Assembly: GCA_034664125.1 (NCBI GenBank)
Contig: JAXDIG010000041.1
Coordinates: 16,604-80,603, forward strand
Source: JACVRW01 sp034664125
GTDB taxonomy: Bacteria; Actinomycetota; Thermoleophilia; Solirubrobacterales; Thermoleophilaceae
Length of the DNA stretch: 64,000 nucleotides
Direction: 5' to 3'
The position numbers were made by a program, and so were the translations under genes. This document shows positions 62,558-64,000 of the stretch, piece after piece (position 1 is the first letter of the stretch; every line of letters starts with the position of its first letter). The notes under the pieces are model-generated. The model saw only the letters and a list, made by a program, of their open reading frames with translations, did not search any database and was not told the origin of the DNA.

Positions 62558-63970
62558 ATGCGCTCCACGAAGATCGTCGCCACCATCGGTCCGTCCTCTC
62601 GTGAGCCCGACGTGCTCACGGCGATGATCGTCGCCGGGATGGACGTGGCCCGGCTGAACTTCGCGCACGGCACGCGCGAGGAGCACGCCGAAACCGCCGG
62701 CCGGATCCGCGAGGCCGCCGAGCGGGCGGGCCGCGAGGTGGCGATCCTGGGCGACCTGCCCGGCCCCAAGCTGCGGCTCGGCCCCGTGGCCGGGGGCGTG
62801 GCGGAGCTGGGCCGCGGCACGCGCGTGGTGCTCACGCCCGCCGACGTCGAGGGCACCTCGGACCGGTTGCCGGTGGCCTGGCACGGCTTCGCCGAGCTCG
62901 TCGACGCCGGCGACGTCTGCTACCTCGCCGACGGTGCCGTGCGGCTCCGGGTCGACGAGATCTCCGACGACGACGTGATCACGAAGGTGGAGGTGGGCGG
63001 CAGCGTCGCGTCGCGCCAGGGCCTCAACCTGCCCAACGTCACGGTGTCACTGCCCGCCGTCAGCGCGGAGGACATCTCCCTGATCGACGCCGGCCTCGAG
63101 ATGGAGCTCGACTTCTTCGCTCTCTCGTTCGTGCGGCGCCGCGAGGACCTCGACCCGGTGCGCGAGCACCTCGCCGAGCGTGGGGTGGAGGTGCCGCTGA
63201 TCGCGAAGATCGAGAAGCCGCAGGCGGCCGCCAACGGCGAGGAGATCGTCGACGCGGCGGACGGCATCATGATCGCCCGCGGCGACCTGGGCATCGAGCT
63301 GCCGATCGAGGAGGTGCCGCTGGTGCAGAAGCGGCTGCTGGCCGTGGCGGGGCGGCGAGCAAAGCCGACCATCACCGCGACGCAGATGCTCGAGTCGATG
63401 GTGCACTCCACGCGCCCGACCCGAGCCGAGGTGGCCGACGTGGCCAACGCGATCTTCGACGGCACGGACGCGGTGATGCTCTCGCAGGAGACGGCGGTCG
63501 GCCGCCATCCGGTGCTGGCCGTCGAGATGATGGCCTCGATCGCGCGGACGGTGGAGCGCGAGCTGCCCTACGGCCGCTGGCTGGCCGAGCGCGGCCCGCA
63601 GGCGAACAACCAGTACCACGCGATCGCCTTCGGCGCCGTGGGCGCCGTCTACCAGCTCGGGCTCAAGTGCATCGTGTCGCCCACGAACACGGGCACGACC
63701 GTGACGCTCATCTCGGCCTACAGGCCGAAGGCGCCGGTGCTGGCGCTGTCGCCCCACCGGAACGTGGTGCGCCGCTGCCAGCTGCTCTGGGGCGTCCACC
63801 CGCGCCTGAACGAGGAGCCGCTGAACACCCTCGATCTGATCGACGCCTGCGCGGACGCGGCACGTGAGGTCGGGCTAGCCCGAAAGGGCGACACGATCGG
63901 GATCACGGCCGGCCTGCCGGCGGGCACGCCCGGCGGCACGAACCTGTTCAAGGTCCACACGATCGAGTAG
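62558..63970 (+). CDS. pyk: pyruvate kinase
   Basis: 470 residues. Starts at ATG 62558 with no Shine-Dalgarno; TATGTT at 62540-62545 could be a -10 for a nearly leaderless message. TKIVATIGPSSREPDVLTAM, DVARLNFAHGTREEHAE (usual NFSHG has Ala for Ser), LGDLPGPKLRLG, then the family catalytic block IAKIEKPQAAANGEEIVDAADGIMIARGDLGIELP (in parts: LIAKIEKPQA with the catalytic Lys, MIARGDLGIE) and TATQMLESMVHSTRPTRAEV. The C-terminal allosteric domain is present. Transfers phosphate from PEP to ADP. Confidence 0.95.
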   Translation: MRSTKIVATIGPSSREPDVLTAMIVAGMDVARLNFAHGTREEHAETAGRIREAAERAGREVAILGDLPGPKLRLGPVAGGVAELGRGTRVVLTPADVEGTSDRLPVAWHGFAELVDAGDVCYLADGAVRLRVDEISDDDVITKVEVGGSVASRQGLNLPNVTVSLPAVSAEDISLIDAGLEMELDFFALSFVRRREDLDPVREHLAERGVEVPLIAKIEKPQAAANGEEIVDAADGIMIARGDLGIELPIEEVPLVQKRLLAVAGRRAKPTITATQMLESMVHSTRPTRAEVADVANAIFDGTDAVMLSQETAVGRHPVLAVEMMASIARTVERELPYGRWLAERGPQANNQYHAIAFGAVGAVYQLGLKCIVSPTNTGTTVTLISAYRPKAPVLALSPHRNVVRRCQLLWGVHPRLNEEPLNTLDLIDACADAAREVGLARKGDTIGITAGLPAGTPGGTNLFKVHTIE

Positions 63971-63974
63971 GCAT

Positions 63975-64000
63975 GGGGGGGGGGGGGCCCCCCCCCCCCC
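63975..64000. other. homopolymer G-then-C run at window end
   Basis: A run of about a dozen G followed by a dozen C to the very end. It is a perfect snap-back sequence with no biological context, most likely an assembly or sequencing artefact at a contig end. Confidence 0.8.

Overview
The window is about 64 kb of very GC-rich DNA with no rRNA, tRNA, CRISPR array, insertion sequence or phage genes that I can see. Gene content points to a free-living aerobic actinobacterium, most likely class Thermoleophilia (Solirubrobacterales-like). The signs are a six-gene mce locus, an actinobacterial-type integration host factor (mIHF), HemQ-type chlorite dismutase, FprA-type ferredoxin reductase, DUF3618/DUF4235-type small proteins and strong GC bias at third codon positions. 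The taxonomic call is inference from gene families, not from a marker gene. The last 26 bases are a run of G followed by a run of C and look like a contig-end artefact.

Layout: 0-4 kb holds a cut-off secreted glycosidase-like lipoprotein and a DUF2804 gene, divergent from a nitrilase-TetR-small membrane protein operon (DUF4235-like, holin-like, DUF3618-like). 3.8-7 kb (minus strand) holds a flippase-like membrane protein, an AI-2E permease and DegV. 7-10 kb has an SDR lacking its catalytic Lys, a GST-N/glutaredoxin-like protein and an Fe-S module (Grx4-BolA divergent from an ErpA/IscA-type carrier). 10-16.5 kb has a P450, a sulfatase translationally coupled to its own formylglycine-generating enzyme, and an exported sulfatase with a secreted partner, apparently controlled by the divergent TetR. 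17-24 kb has a haloalkane-dehalogenase-like hydrolase, DUF1330, AlkA-like glycosylase, ABC1 kinase, FAH-family hydrolase, MFS exporter and Ppx/GppA. 24-31.6 kb has an RDD protein with an acidic repeat tail, FprA, HemQ, a glycosyltransferase-flippase fusion and a subtilase. 31.7-39 kb has cobalamin-dependent MetH, a membrane protein, and Amt-GlnK followed by a PucR-type regulator. 39-44 kb has a DUF1611/dipeptide-epimerase pair (DgcN/DgcA-like, D-glutamate metabolism) and a large LuxR-type ATPase regulator. 45-62 kb is a lipid-import locus: two MlaE/YrbE permeases, an in-locus ATPase, six MCE proteins with 4-bp overlaps, an MMPL/RND transporter and a thioredoxin-like protein, followed by three lineage-type genes. 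The window ends with mIHF and pyruvate kinase.

Two window-wide signals stand out. First, three convergent-gene intergenic regions carry members of one repeat family: an outer inverted repeat enclosing one or two hairpin units, four of which are exactly 50 nt long. Second, a TAnnnT (-10-like) hexamer sits 6-12 nt upstream of most lone or operon-leading start codons, usually with no Shine-Dalgarno, which suggests widespread leaderless transcription. I used this to choose several starts. In contrast, genes inside operons are joined mostly by 1- or 4-bp overlaps.
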